Positions 10,196 through 19,870 of a DNA stretch of 24,810 bases are shown here, in pieces. Position numbers and translations under genes: made by a program. This DNA comes from Sphaerosporella brunnea. Lineage: Eukaryota; Ascomycota; Pezizomycetes; Pezizales; Pyronemataceae. The stretch spans positions 1-24,810 of the forward strand of contig VXIS01000493.1 in NCBI GenBank assembly GCA_008704415.1, in the 5' to 3' direction. Below the pieces are notes generated by a model. The model worked only from the letters and a program-made list of their open reading frames with translations, was not told the DNA's origin and did not search any database. Numbering within the stretch: the first letter of the stretch is position 1; each line of letters opens with the position of its first letter.

Positions 10196-10502
10196 ATTGG
10201 AGAACTTCCCATACTCTATTGGGGTCGGATACAAGTGGGAATGTCGGGATAGAAGCTCAATAGAAGGGGTGGCTTAGGGTGGGGTTTTGCACTTGGCCGT
10301 GAACCGGCACGGCGCCGGGAAATTTAGCGCACGCCCGGCGGTCTTCCTGCTTGTAAAGGGCCGCTGTGGAAGAAATCGTTAGATAGGGGGGGGGACCCAT
10401 CTATCCGCCGGATCGAACGATCCAACGGCGCAGACGTGGATACCCCAATCCAGAGCGTGCAAAATTTCGTATCCGTCCCCGATAGAGTTATGAGTTCTCC
10501 AT
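10196..10502. mobile_element. MITE-like element with ~38-bp terminal inverted repeats (left copy)
   Basis: This is the mirror of 13771-14085. The terminal repeats are 10196-10232 and about 10469-10502. Here they are imperfect: one lacks an A (CATACTCT) and the other lacks three or four bases (TTATGAGTTCTCC). Both losses are absent from the right arm. Confidence 0.65.
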
Positions 10503-10520
10503 TATATTGTGCCGCGAAAG

Positions 10521-11340
10521 ATGGCTGTCTTTATTTCTAAGGTCTGGGATAAGCAATTTGGAATCGAAGTAGATTATGCGTGTATAGACCCTCAGCAACC
10601 CAACCTGCCGACACCAGTTTCGGAGACGCTCTGATCCTTCACCGTTTACTAACCCGCATCAGTACTACGGACAGGCTGTTATCGATTTTCATAAGATCTT
10701 GGCTAGTAGCGAGCTCAGAACGCTTTGGGAAATACACTGCTCTCGCCGAACGTTTACGATCTAAGCTCTTGAGTCGAAAGTTTCTGGCAAGGAGCCAATA
10801 CGTACAATTCAAATCATAGACAGACGCTGAGTGTAAGCATTGAGCCATTCTACGGTCGCGATGTACTGCTACGATGCGCAGAACCAGTCTGTTAGACACC
10901 ATACAGGATGTTCAAGCACAATTCTAACTCAAACGCTAAGCGAAAGCTCGCCGGGAGACGGGGCGAGCAGCTTCCGGGAGGCGACGCGATCTCCTCCGCT
11001 GATGGACGCACGTCCTTACCAACCTTGAACCTATTGGAATTTGATACCTGGCTTCGCTCCCAAGAAAGCCGTGTAAGTACCAGTGCCTGTGCAAGACTAA
11101 CCCTCAGGATAGTGGATTTACCAGGAGAAGCGATCCAGTACAGCAATGGTTTATTTTTGCACCAGAATGCCCGCAAAAGGCCCCGACGCGAAAAGCCAGG
11201 TTCATCAAAGCAAGACGTCACGATGAACTATGTATTAAGAATGGCGGCCAACTCTACCGACTCCCATGCATGCGAAAGCGAAAGGCAACGGCAGCACCTG
11301 TAGTGAAATCCCAAAGAGCGCTCAGAGAAAGGGAAAAGTA
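10521..11340 (+). pseudogene. Unrecognised intron-containing pseudogene (left copy)
   Basis: This is the mirror of 12914-13753. In this arm the first segment stays in frame longer (MAVFISK... through ACIDPQQPNLPTP), where the right arm has slipped. It is then broken at ACCAGTTTC by loss of one base that the right arm keeps. The intron is 11073-11112. The terminal part (ELCIKNGGQLYRLPC to the TAG at 11338-11340) is readable. Only combining both arms gives the longest continuous reading. Confidence 0.48.
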
Positions 11341-11346
11341 GTGTTG

Positions 11347-11382
11347 CTTGGTTGGTGTAATAGGCTTGGTTGGTGTAAATAG
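11347..11382. repeat. 18-bp direct tandem repeat (left arm)
   Basis: Two copies of CTTGGTTGGTGTAA(A)TAG lie in tandem just downstream of the pseudogene 10521-11340. The mirror is 12872-12908, where both units are identical 18-mers separated by one C. Confidence 0.75.
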
Positions 11383-12123
11383 TTTCAAATAGAGAAATTA
11401 TCGGTGGGTGAAGAGATGCGGCGTCTGCTGAGTGGGCTGGCCTGCCGGGCAGACGTCTGCTGGGTGGTATGCACTAAATTCTGTCTGCCGCTGGTCGTCT
11501 GTTCTGGCCTAGCGATACGCGCGCGCCCATCTTCCACCTTCATCGGACGGAGGGCAAACAAAGTACAAGTGCAGAGGCTGCAGGACAAAGGCCCCATCCG
11601 AGACTAGTAATAGTTTATCATGGTTTGTTTTTCGCCGCGGGGCTTTTACGATCCGTAGATTCCGCTCAATGAACGGAAAAAAAGTAGTTCGCTACCTAAA
11701 ACCACGAATGCGAAACGAACGGAATCCCAAGCACTTGCAGCTGCCGGCAATCTTGCTTTTGTTTAGCTGTCAAGGCGATGTTACAGATGATGCGGAGGGC
11801 TCCGTGTTGAAGAACATCGCAGAGTATATCGTTATCCTGAGTGGTCCGCCAGATGAGAGCAGCGATAAACGCAATCGGGCAACCGCACACTACAACCTGG
11901 GTGGGGTCTGGCCCATGCATATATGGCGCTCTCGCATTTCGCTTTCGTCGCAGCTGGTCCGTTGAACCTGGTCACGTTGGAAACTGTTTTGCGCTTCAGC
12001 AGCTTGCCGCCGATTCCACGCGGTTACCTGTGTTTTCTCGGTTCTCTGCCGTGTTGCGGGAGAGTGGGCCGTTGCCGCCACTCCCCGAGAGCAAAGCTTT
12101 TATGGCGCCATCATGGAGGAAAG
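11383..12123. other. Innermost left arm, no assignable gene
   Basis: Both strands carry frames of 70-110 codons (for example 11669-11965 plus; 11696-11920 minus) with no motif I recognise. The perfect palindrome GCAGACGTCTGC lies near 11450. One frame of the right-arm sequence reads continuously apart from TGA codons (LFALQQLAADSTRLPVF, RVAGEWAVAATPREQS), hinting at another eroded gene running into the turn point. It cannot be settled because the sequence folds back. The mirror is 12127-12871. Confidence 0.3.
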
Positions 12124-12158
12124 TGCCTTTCCTCCATGATGGCGCCATAAAATGCTTT
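12091..12158. other. Symmetry centre of the palindrome, 3-nt loop
   Basis: The arms meet at ...GGAGGAAAG-TGC-CTTTCCTCC..., with only TGC (12124-12126) unpaired. Immediately around it pairing is perfect for over 20 bp per side and contains ATGGCGCCAT on both sides. The first mismatch is a one-base indel in the run near 12100 / 12150. No telomere repeat, transposon end or known hairpin-telomere motif is visible at the turn. A near-zero loop is typical of template/complement fold-back molecules as well as of very recent palindromic duplications. Confidence 0.9.
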
Positions 12159-12871
12159 GCTCTCGGGGAGTGGCGGCAACGGCCCACTCTCCCGCAACAC
12201 GGCAGAGAAACCGAGAAAACACAGGTAACCGCGTGGAATCGGCGGCAAGCTGCTGAAGCGCAAACAGTTTCCAACGTGACCAGGTTCAACGGACCAGCTG
12301 CGACGAAAGCGAAATGCGAGAGCGCCATATATGCATGGGCCAGACCCCACCCAGGTTTGTAGTGTGCGGTTGCCCGATTGCGTTTATCGCTGCTCTCATC
12401 TGGCGGACCACTCAGGATAACGATATACTCTTGCGATGTTCTTCAACACGGAGCCCTCCGCATCATCTGTAACATCGCTTGACAGCTAAACAAAAGCAAG
12501 ATTGCCGGCAGCTGCAAGTGCTTGGGATTCCGTTCGTTTCCGCATTCGTGGTTTTAGGTAGCGAACTACTTTTTTTCCGTTCATTGAGCGGAATCTACGG
12601 ATCGTAAAAGCCCCGCGGCGAAAAAACAAACCATGATCAACTATTACTCGTCTCGGATGGGGCCTTTGTCCTGCAGCCTCTGCACTTGTACTTTGTTTGC
12701 CCTCCGTCCGATGAAGGTGGAAGATGGGGCGCGCGTATCGCTAGGCCAGAACAGACGACCAGCGGCAGACAGAATTTAGTGCATACCACCCAGCAGACGT
12801 CTGCCCGGCAGGCCAGCCCACTCAGCAGACGCCGCATCCTCTTCACCCACCCGATAATTTCTCTATTTGAA

Positions 12872-12908
12872 CTATTTACACCAACCAAGCCTATTTACAC
12901 CAACCAAG
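12872..12908. repeat. 18-bp direct tandem repeat (right arm)
   Basis: Two identical units CTATTTACACCAACCAAG are separated by a single C. The left-arm mirror (11347-11382) differs by one missing A in its first unit. Confidence 0.8.
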
Positions 12909-12913
12909 CAACA

Positions 12914-13753
12914 CTACTTTTCCCTTTTTCTGAGCGCTCTTTGGGATTTCACTACAGGTGCTGCCGTTGCCTTTCGCTTTCGCATGCATGGGAGTCGGTA
13001 GAGTTGGCCGCCATTCTTAATTACATAGTTCATCGTGACGTCTTGCTTTTGATTGAACCTGGCTTTTCGCTCGGGGCCTTTTTCGGGCATTCTGGTTGCA
13101 AAAATCAACCATTGCTTGTACTCGGATCGCTTCTCCTGGGTAAATCTCCACTATCCTTGAGGGTTAGTCCTTGCCAGGCACTGGTACTTACACGGCTTTC
13201 TTGGGAGCGAAGCCAGGTATCAAATTCCCAATAGGTTTCAAGGTTGGTAAGGACGTGCGTCCATCAGCGGAGGAGATCGCGTCGCTCTCCCGGAAGCTGC
13301 TCGCCCCGTCTCCCGGCGAGCTTTCGCTTAGCGTTTGGAGTTAGAATTGTGCTTGAACATCCTTTATTGGTGTCTAACAGACTGGTTCTGCGCATCGTAG
13401 CAGTTACATCGCGACCGTAGAATGGCTCAATGCTTTACACTCAGCGTCTGTCTATGATTTGAATTGTACGTATTGGCTCCTTTGCCAGAAACTTTCGACT
13501 CAAGGCTTAGATCGTAAAACGTTCGGGAGAGCAGTGTATTTCCCAAAGCGTTCTGAGCTCGCTACTAGCCAAGATCTTATGAAAATCGATAACAGCCTGT
13601 CCGTAGTACTGATTGCGGGTTAGTAAACGGTGAAGGATCAGAGCGTCTCCGAAACCTGGTGTCGGCAGGTTGGGTTGCTGAGGTTCTTATACACGCATAA
13701 TCTACTTCGATTCCAAATTGCTTATCCCAGACCTTAGAAATAAAGACAGCCAT
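12914..13753 (-). pseudogene. Unrecognised intron-containing pseudogene (right copy)
   Basis: The start is the complement of 13751-13753: MAVFISKVWDKQFGIEVDYA. After a one-base slip near 13685 that the left arm lacks, a single frame runs to the end: PTPGFGDALILHRLLTR, YYGQAVIDFHKILASSELRT, LWEIHCSPERFTI, then TAA, TGA and TAA codons, RGEQLPGERRDLLR, TGA, and THVLTNLETYWEFDTWLRSQ. A 41-nt intron (13151-13191; GTAAGT, CTAAC, TAG; phase 0) joins to WRFTQEKRSEYKQWLIFA, QDVTMNYVIKNGGQLYRLPC and a basic tail ending at 12914. The stops fit C-to-T changes of CAA and CGA codons. The frame continuity and the fitting intron argue for a real former gene. I cannot name the family. Confidence 0.5.
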
Positions 13754-13770
13754 CTTTCGCGGCACAATAT

Positions 13771-14085
13771 AATGGAGAACTTCCCATAACTCTATCGGGG
13801 ACGGATACGAAATTTTGCACGCTCTGGATTGGGGTATCCACGTCTGCGCGTTGGATCGTTCGATCCGGCGGATAGATGGGTCCCCCCCCCTATCTAACGA
13901 TTTCTTCCACAGCGGCCCTTTACAAGCAGGAAGACCGCCGGGCGTGCGCTAAATTTCCCGGCGCCGTGCCGGTTCACGGCCAAGTTGCAAAACCCCCACC
14001 CTAAGCCACCCCTTCTATTGAGCTTCTATCCCGACATTCCCCACTTTGTATCCGACCCCAATAGAGTTATGGGAAGTTCTCCAAT
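13771..14085. mobile_element. MITE-like element with 38-bp terminal inverted repeats (right copy)
   Basis: Bases 13771-13808 and the reverse complement of 14048-14085 share the 38-mer core TGGAGAACTTCCCATAACTC ... GGATAC with only three mismatches. The enclosed 315 bp is non-coding, GC-rich in the middle, with a C9 run at 13882-13890 and a local palindrome around GGATCGTTCGATCC. Size and long terminal repeats fit a non-autonomous DNA transposon. No target-site duplication is evident, so the superfamily is open. It abuts the 5' end of the pseudogene 12914-13753 (18 bp from its ATG). Confidence 0.7.
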
Positions 14086-14116
14086 GGGTATTTTTTTTTT
14101 CAGGCCAGCAAGCTTA

Positions 14117-14665
14117 ATGTCTAACATGTCCTCTAAAAGTTCTCGCCTTGTCTGCTCTGGTTGTCACATATATCTGGGCGACGAAGATAAAAGGAGAAAC
14201 AGCGACGAACAAGGAGCAAATCCACATATTGCAAAAACGTGCTGAGCTCCTTAGGATACAGCTTGCGAGACTAGGCGGATCACTGGAACGCTTGTGGATG
14301 GGGATTAACGCCCAGATAGAAAGCCTTAAATCCGTCGGTTCAGCCTTGGAAAATTCGAGGGAAGGGTTTTAGACTTTACTTTCTTATTGTATATAACCCG
14401 TGAAGAACCTACCAGTTCAGTCGAAAGGGCAAGGGAAGCAGGTACACCAATGTCTGAAAAGCCAAGAAAACTGTGCCCTGTCTGCTTTGGTGAGTTCGAT
14501 AGTGTGAAAATACATCTGTCCAAAAAAACTGACGTTGAACACATACAGCTCAGGGAGCGGCAAGAAATGCTCAAACACATACGTAGAGTGCGGGATTGTC
14601 GTTCCGGCCGGAAGCTCAAAGTGCTAAACACGGCTGGCCGCGACACAAGATTCCTCACCACATGA
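14117..14665 (+). pseudogene. Small unrecognised locus: TM/coiled-coil frame and CxxC frame (right copy)
   Basis: Two adjacent frames look protein-like. The first begins with ATG 14117 (MSNMSSK) and, after a one-base slip in AAAA at 14135-14138, gives VLALSALVVTYIWATKIKG (a likely membrane segment), then a heptad-like helix (EQIHILQKRAELLRIQLARL), ending at TAG 14370-14372. The second, in another frame, runs to TGA 14663-14665 and includes PRKLCPVCFGEFDSVKIHLS, a CxxC with later His residues that could bind zinc, followed by a basic helix (LRERQEMLKHIRRVRD). They could be exons of one gene, or two relics. No family recognised. A T10-CAG just upstream resembles a 3' splice site. Confidence 0.3.
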
Positions 14666-15022
14666 GTCACAACCATGCAATTTAAATTACACTTTTTAAA
14701 TACAAAGAGAGCATATACACCAGGAGAGCCGGGGGTCAGATACCTCCAAACCACCTCTTCGTACTCGCTGGTGCTGCAGAGACTGCGATCTCCCACTTTG
14801 TCTCAGTGACAAGTCCAATTGTTTTGTAAAGATGCATGAGAAGCCATAGATGGGGTTTTTGGAGGTAAATGGGCAATTTGGTGAGGTGGGCGGGCAGGGG
14901 AGTGGTGTCGGAAGTGGGTAATGAGCGGGTCTCCGGGTTTTCAGCAGGCACACTTGCAACGCCACAACACCATCATTTCTATATTTCTTATAGGAACTGT
15001 CTATAGCGTCTAGAGATAGTGT

Positions 15023-15900
15023 CTATCTAAAACGACCTCTCGCTTTATTGCTTTGGTTGTGGTTTGTTGGAAGTGTCGTCGCGCGGTTGTGCCATTGCCA
15101 ATCTGCAATAATTACGGCTACACCACCCATGTGGTGATTGTAGTCGTCTACACAGGCAGGGATGGGCATATCCTTCTCGTGCTCTTCTCCAAAAGCTGCT
15201 CGTGCATTCTTGGCGTTCGTACTCTTTTTGCCTGGCCGCTTGGGTTTGCGTATGACTTCGTCGTCAAGCTTGTGTGCCGTCGTCAACATCGTCACTGGAG
15301 CGTTGTCAATCCCGCTAACACCGCCCACATTCTCGCCAGTAACTTGGTCCTGGACGACGGCTGTCCTCATTGAATGGTATTCATAGTTCTTGACGTCGCT
15401 CTTGGCGATTCTCAGCTCCTCTGGAAACTGAGCGGAGCGGTACCGCAACCTTGGAGTTTGAGGTTTAGACGCAAGCGGGCAACCAGTGGTATTGTCGTGT
15501 AAAAGTTATCTAAGTACACAACCCAATGCCTACACTTAGGAAGCTTGTTCAAGAGGTGGTAAACCACTTCTCCAGTAGCGGTAAAGCCAGGGATTGATGG
15601 TACTGGGACCGGTCCAGCTTGATTGGATGTAGGATGGAAGTCATAGATATATCCATGGTCGGCAAGGCAGTGGAACTTGAAGCCTTGGTCAATTGGCTTG
15701 GAAGGCATCTTGATTGTATCCTGGGAGCGACCTGTGCAGCGAATCATGGCTTCATCGACCGATACGTGCGTGGTGGGAAGCCGGTAGGCTTGAGAACTTT
15801 GGAGAAGTTGGTCGAGGGTAGGGTCCACTTTGACATGCCCATGTGCCCCGGGAACAACGGTCAACCTCGAACAATCAGGCTGAAAACTCCTGACCACCAT
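15023..15900 (-). pseudogene. piggyBac-family transposase (DDE_Tnp_1_7), right copy
   Basis: This encodes the DDE transposase core of a piggyBac-type cut-and-paste element. In order it shows THVSVDEAMIRCTGRS (first Asp, codon at 15754-15756), IKMPSKPIDQGFKF and LADHGYIYDFHP, VYLDNFYTTIPLVARLR (second Asp, 15508-15510), then after a frame slip near 15430 FPEELRI, DNAPVTMLTTAHKLDDEV, RRPGKKSTNAKNARAAFG-like basic residues, and IPACVDDYNHHMGGV. The family then expects GGVD-x-x-DQ; here the frame gives GGVAVIIADWQWHN, so the catalytic Asp of that motif is not in place. The reading ends soon after, without the usual C-terminal helical region and Cys-rich finger. The spacing VDE to LDN is about 82 residues, as in the family. 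Terminal TTAA-flanked ends were not found. Nonfunctional relic. Confidence 0.82.
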
Positions 15901-17099
15901 CTGCTCAAAAACACAGCTCTGGATCCCCGCACTTCTGCTCGCCCTGCACCCTCATGCCACGACACGACTTCCACTCTGCCACCTCTGGGGTTTCCTGTAC
16001 AAACATCCACGCCGACATAATGCCGCACAGAGGAATTTCCAACTCACCCAGGCTCCCTTTGCTCGTCGCGAGATATGCAGCTGCTGGATCCCCGCTGGTA
16101 AGAGCTCTCTCTGTACCCCGCCGAGCTTTCTGTACTCTACCAGAGCTTAAACGGAGCTGACGCGACTCTTGCAGTGTGCGCATATTCGCGTGGCGGCAGT
16201 ATCTCGAGCTTCACTGTCGATCCTCTCTTCGGTATCGGTTAAGAGAACACAGATTCCCAAGCTAGGGCGTCAATGGGGTTGGAAGGATTATTTGGTGCTA
16301 TATCCGGGAAATAGACATTAGGGTAGAGGTAGATTGTGGTGAGCGAACCAAAACGAGGCACTGGGTGTCATTTGTGAGAGTAATTCATGCCATTAAATAT
16401 TCAAAGACCTATTTTAGAAACATGGCCGTCTGACCATAAACTCCGACTTCTATGTCTGCGTGAGCCGTCCAGTTTCCTTCAATCGGCTACGAGGTGACAG
16501 ATTGCCCGCGTATTTGGGGACAGATCAACCTGATGTTCTGTGAAGAAACCACGGAAGAAAGCATAGGTCTGCAAGTTCACTTTCACAAGGTATGGTTGTG
16601 GCGGAGGGGAGGGCCCGGGTAAGGGGCCCCTGACCAAGAACACCGGCAGTCGCTCGTGGGTGCCGCCACACTATATATCCTACTGAGTCGACACGGGTAG
16701 TAGGTGGCGCACGAAAGATATTGGGATGCTGGTTGGTCTTGCGGTGTGGGAAGTTGACGGAGTGGAATGCGTCTTTCGAGTATAGGTTAGCAAGTAGTGC
16801 GTGAATCGGCAGAGAAAGAGTCCATACCCAACACCGCCCAGGCCGCATACAGCAATCCGGCGATGCCGCGCGATAGTCCCTCTAACCGTTCGATGATGCC
16901 CGCCCGACCTGTGAACGATTGATTTCTGCTGTATGTAGCCATCCAGTAAGGACCAGTCGGTGTATTGCCGCTCACTTCTGCCAAAAATTAAAACCCAGAA
17001 AACGGTACTCAGTAAGCGGGGTTTATATCTACCCAGCCGGTCAAGTTTCAGCTCCACTGAAATGATATCAGCCAACAATTGCCCTTTTCCTATCAGCCA

Positions 17100-18027
17100 C
17101 GATCAGGCGTATCTTTGCGAGTGTTTCCCATATGCTCTGTCTGCTCAGCCTTGTGTACCTCTTCGGCGTGACTATCTAGCTGTTTTGCAAGTTTCAAAAA
17201 CCGTTCGTTGATTGGGTTTCGCAAGGACGAGAAAAGTTTGCCTTCGGTGGTCAGTAAACTGCCGTCGACTTGTATATTGCCGGCCTATCGAGAACAAACC
17301 GAAGGAGCCTTTGTGATAGAACCTTGTGGGTGCGATACAGAATTCTAGGAGACTGTCATAGAAGCTTGCACAAGTGTGCTGTTAGAACTGGCGGTAATTA
17401 TTCACTCGTTCATGCGTATGACATACTTGACAAGCCTCGACTCCAGAAGTTCCCCAACCCTATCCTGATATGTTTCCGTGTATGAGGCAAATCTTTCAAG
17501 GCAAAAAGTGACCTTGAGTACCAGCTCGCAAGCCATTTCGTATGTGTCAAATATATCGCGGGCAATCTAAAAACAGTGTTGTGTTAGAACAACACAAAAA
17601 AACTCCCGAGCTCCGTGAAGAGGATAGTTGCGTACGTACCATGAGAACAAACTTGACACCGCCCCATACTAGAGATGATATATTTGGGTCTTCTCTCGCG
17701 GTTAGATAGTGTGCTAATTTCGACCTAATAGAATAGCGACATACTTGCTTGAATAGCTGTGTCCACCACCCCTTGGAATCGGACGAGCTTGTCGACCACG
17801 GTTTCGGAAGCGCTAAGAAGCACACTTTTGATGGCGTTCCTCTCGGATTCGTTTTTTGTCTTCGCGTTTCTGACCGTTTCCAAGACTCCCTGGATGCTGT
17901 TTGGCCCCTTGATGGTTTGAAAATGCTTGGGTTTCAGCCTTCCTTCGTCGTGAAGTTTTTGGTACCGCCGAAGTGCTTGTTCATAGATTCTTGCCAAAGG
18001 TGTTACACCCACCTCCCACAGTACCAT
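17100..18027 (-). pseudogene. STAND/NLR-type gene, DUF7708-like N-terminal domain, right copy
   Basis: This is the N-terminal part of a second fungal STAND protein. The start codon is the complement of 18025-18027. Exon 1 (18027-17745, 94 codons) has ARIYEQALRRYQKL, then IQGVLETVRNA and LSASETVVDKLVRFQGVVD. Intron 17693-17744 (GTATGT, CTAAC) follows. Exon 2 (17692-17640) has DPNISSLVWGGVKFVLM, the signature segment of DUF7708-type N-terminal domains of NACHT/WD40/ankyrin proteins. Intron 17567-17639 (GTACGT, CTAAC, TTTTTAG) leads to exon 3 (17566-17427), FCLERFASYTETYQDRVGEL. Intron 17365-17426 leads to exon 4, FYDSLLEFCIAPTRFYH. A frame slip near 17280 precedes NERFLKLAKQLDSHAEEVHK. All three intron phases fit. 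The sequence then loses similarity near 17100, with no NACHT domain, so the gene is truncated. Domain naming is from motif memory, not a search. Confidence 0.68.
17471..17973. other. 503-bp segment present only in the right arm
   Basis: This segment lies between TATCAGGATAGG (complement, ending 17470) and GAACAAGCA (complement, 17974-17982). It holds coherent exons and introns of the STAND-type N-terminal domain, so it is ancestral sequence missing from the left arm and not an insertion. No target-site duplication or inverted repeat flanks it. Confidence 0.85.
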
Positions 18028-18862
18028 TTCTGGTACCCCCTTACGAGTTATGCCTACATTACCTTAAGGGTTACGTAACGGTTTATTGACGGTGATGATT
18101 ATCAACAGTGAGGCTGTATAATCATCTATAAGTCCACTCTATTAGGTAGTGTCCTAAGAGTTACAAGACTTACGTCATAATGGCGATGGTGAAGTTAGTT
18201 GCCGGTTCCCATAGAAAAATAGTTTTTTCCAGGGTACAAAATAACTCACCATTCGTGCGCATACAAATGAATAATGACAACTGTGTTGGTCTAACACCTT
18301 GCATGTGTCACAGGTTATTCACCGTGAGTTATATGGCAAAAAGTGGTGTCACGGCGCAAGTTGGATGGAGTCTTCCGACTAAGCTACCGGCTTTTACTCT
18401 CAATGAAATCGGCTGGAACTCTCAGATCTAAGGCTTCAAAGGATGCTGATTCATTTGCTGTTCTCAAATTTACCCCCCCGTTGATGGTTGTCACGTGGTG
18501 AGGTTCGGAAGTGGGGGTTGTTTGTGGTGTCGTGATGAGGCTCTGCAGGGGGACTCGGTGGGGTGGCTCCGAGCCGAGGTTATATTCGGCTACCACGTAG
18601 CGCGGCGCACCGCAGTCACGTGATTGCTATAAGGGGCCTTCGCTTCCGCTTTGTTGTTTGTTTTCCCTTTCCTCTTTACTGAACCTTCGTATGTCAATCT
18701 GAGTACCTTCGTTCCAATCTGAATCCTGACCGTGCGCATTGCGCCTCTTGTCCTGCCTCTTGTCCTGCCTTTGGATCTTGTCCCAGCTCTCATTCTTGCC
18801 CCCTCTGTACGCGAGTACCTTGGGCCCCTCCAGTCTGTTCTCGACCCTCTCCGTTACAAGTG

Positions 18863-18917
18863 GTTAGTTGCCGGTTCCCATAGAAAATAGTTTTTTCCAG
18901 GGTACAAAATAACTCAC
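18863..18917 (+). repeat. 55-bp local duplicate, right arm only
   Basis: The segment GTTAGTTGCCGGTTCCCATA...AACTCAC is a direct-orientation copy of 18194-18249, about 670 bp away, with one A fewer. The left arm has the original (about 6523-6578) but not this duplicate: at 5894-5920 it reads straight through GTGATGTGCGTTATTTTTGTAACGG. The junction sits in a shared GTTATTTT..GTA motif, suggesting a template-switch or a consensus-building error. Confidence 0.8.
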
Positions 18918-19312
18918 ATCACGTTGCGCCCGACCATTATACCGGAACGTACCCGGTGGGTATATGAGGGGAGCACCTGTGACAAGACTTGATAAGTACC
19001 AAAGTCACTTTGGTAATTGGTCATCACGTCATAGCTACTGCGGCACTTCAATAGGGCATTCTAGGCATCAAAGCTTACGCGTTCAATCACGCCATAGCTG
19101 CAGAAGAGTGTCCGAGTTGGAGTGGGGGTTATCTATAATCCCTGGCTAGTCAAAAAAGCTCGGTACCCTTACGTGGCAATTGGGGCAATTGTTCGTCCGA
19201 GGATTGGAAATCAACTTTGAGGCTCAAAGGCGAATCCGTCAGGATATAACCCGCGAGATTTCCCTCGAGTTGAGAGACCACCAGAGTTAGCAGACATCAT
19301 CGTTAGGATATT

Positions 19313-19870
19313 GTGAGGTTCAGCCTTAACAATATTGTCGTTTACACAATCTATATTCGTTTCGAAATCTTTATCTTATTTTCCCTTCGGTACGAATATA
19401 CTCGTACCATTAGCGAATCTTTACCGATCCCGTATTTGAAAGCTCTTCGCCCAACAATTGTCTTTTCCTTAGAAAAGGATTACTGTTTGGCCTATCTTCC
19501 TTGTACGCGATTTAGTGAACCTAGTGGTTTTACAAAAGGATCGTCGTCCGCCATCGTTGAACTATCGCTTGTCGAAATAGTTGCGCTTGCCAGCACATCA
19601 CTAAGGTTAGGGTTGTATTTCACGATGCGGGTTGTGTGGTCGTCTACTCTCGTACAACCTTTTTTTGGAACACAGGTACATAAGTACTCATGTACGTGCC
19701 AATACTGCGTGCCCTGCATCGTTTCATGTGTTCCAACCGGCTTCGCATGCTGCATTTGCAGGGAGCGCCATGTCGGTTCCAAGTCATCGGTTCAGCACTC
19801 AGTGGTTGGTTCCAGTGCCGGAGATATACCACGGGCTGTGGCTACGGAACTCCGTGATCTGCACTTGTAA
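19313..19870 (+). other. Weak possible coding relic, two competing strands (right arm)
   Basis: This is the mirror of 4945-5502. The uninterrupted 185-codon plus-strand frame is the longest non-WD40 open frame in the outer arms, but it lacks a recognisable motif. The opposite strand (19492-19782 and beyond) is the alternative. I do not assign a product. Confidence 0.2.

Larger units (their letters stand above)
3..12123 (+). repeat. Left arm of a ~12.1-kb inverted repeat
   Basis: This arm is the reverse complement of 12127-24810. Pairing can be followed throughout: base 3 pairs with 24810, 1006 with 23809, 4795 with 20020, 8018 with 16261, 11414 with about 12837, and 12123 with 12127. The sum of paired coordinates is 24813-24815 in the outer part, falls to about 24282 after a 503-bp segment present only in the right arm, and is 24250 at the centre. 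From 1 to about 5800 the arms are nearly identical; inside that, one-base indels are frequent. The repeat reaches the window edge on both sides, so it may extend beyond it. The symmetry is seen directly. Whether it is real or an assembly fold-back is inference. Confidence 0.97.

Noticed and set aside
12091..12158. Strong central hairpin as a terminator, attenuator or hairpin telomere
   Set aside because: The hairpin is simply the innermost part of 12-kb arms; no T-tract, telomere repeat or resolvase-type motif marks it.
11841..12362. 173-codon open frame running across the palindrome centre
   Set aside because: It reads one strand of a sequence and then its own complement through the turn. 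A mirror frame exists on the other strand. It is a by-product of the symmetry, not a gene.
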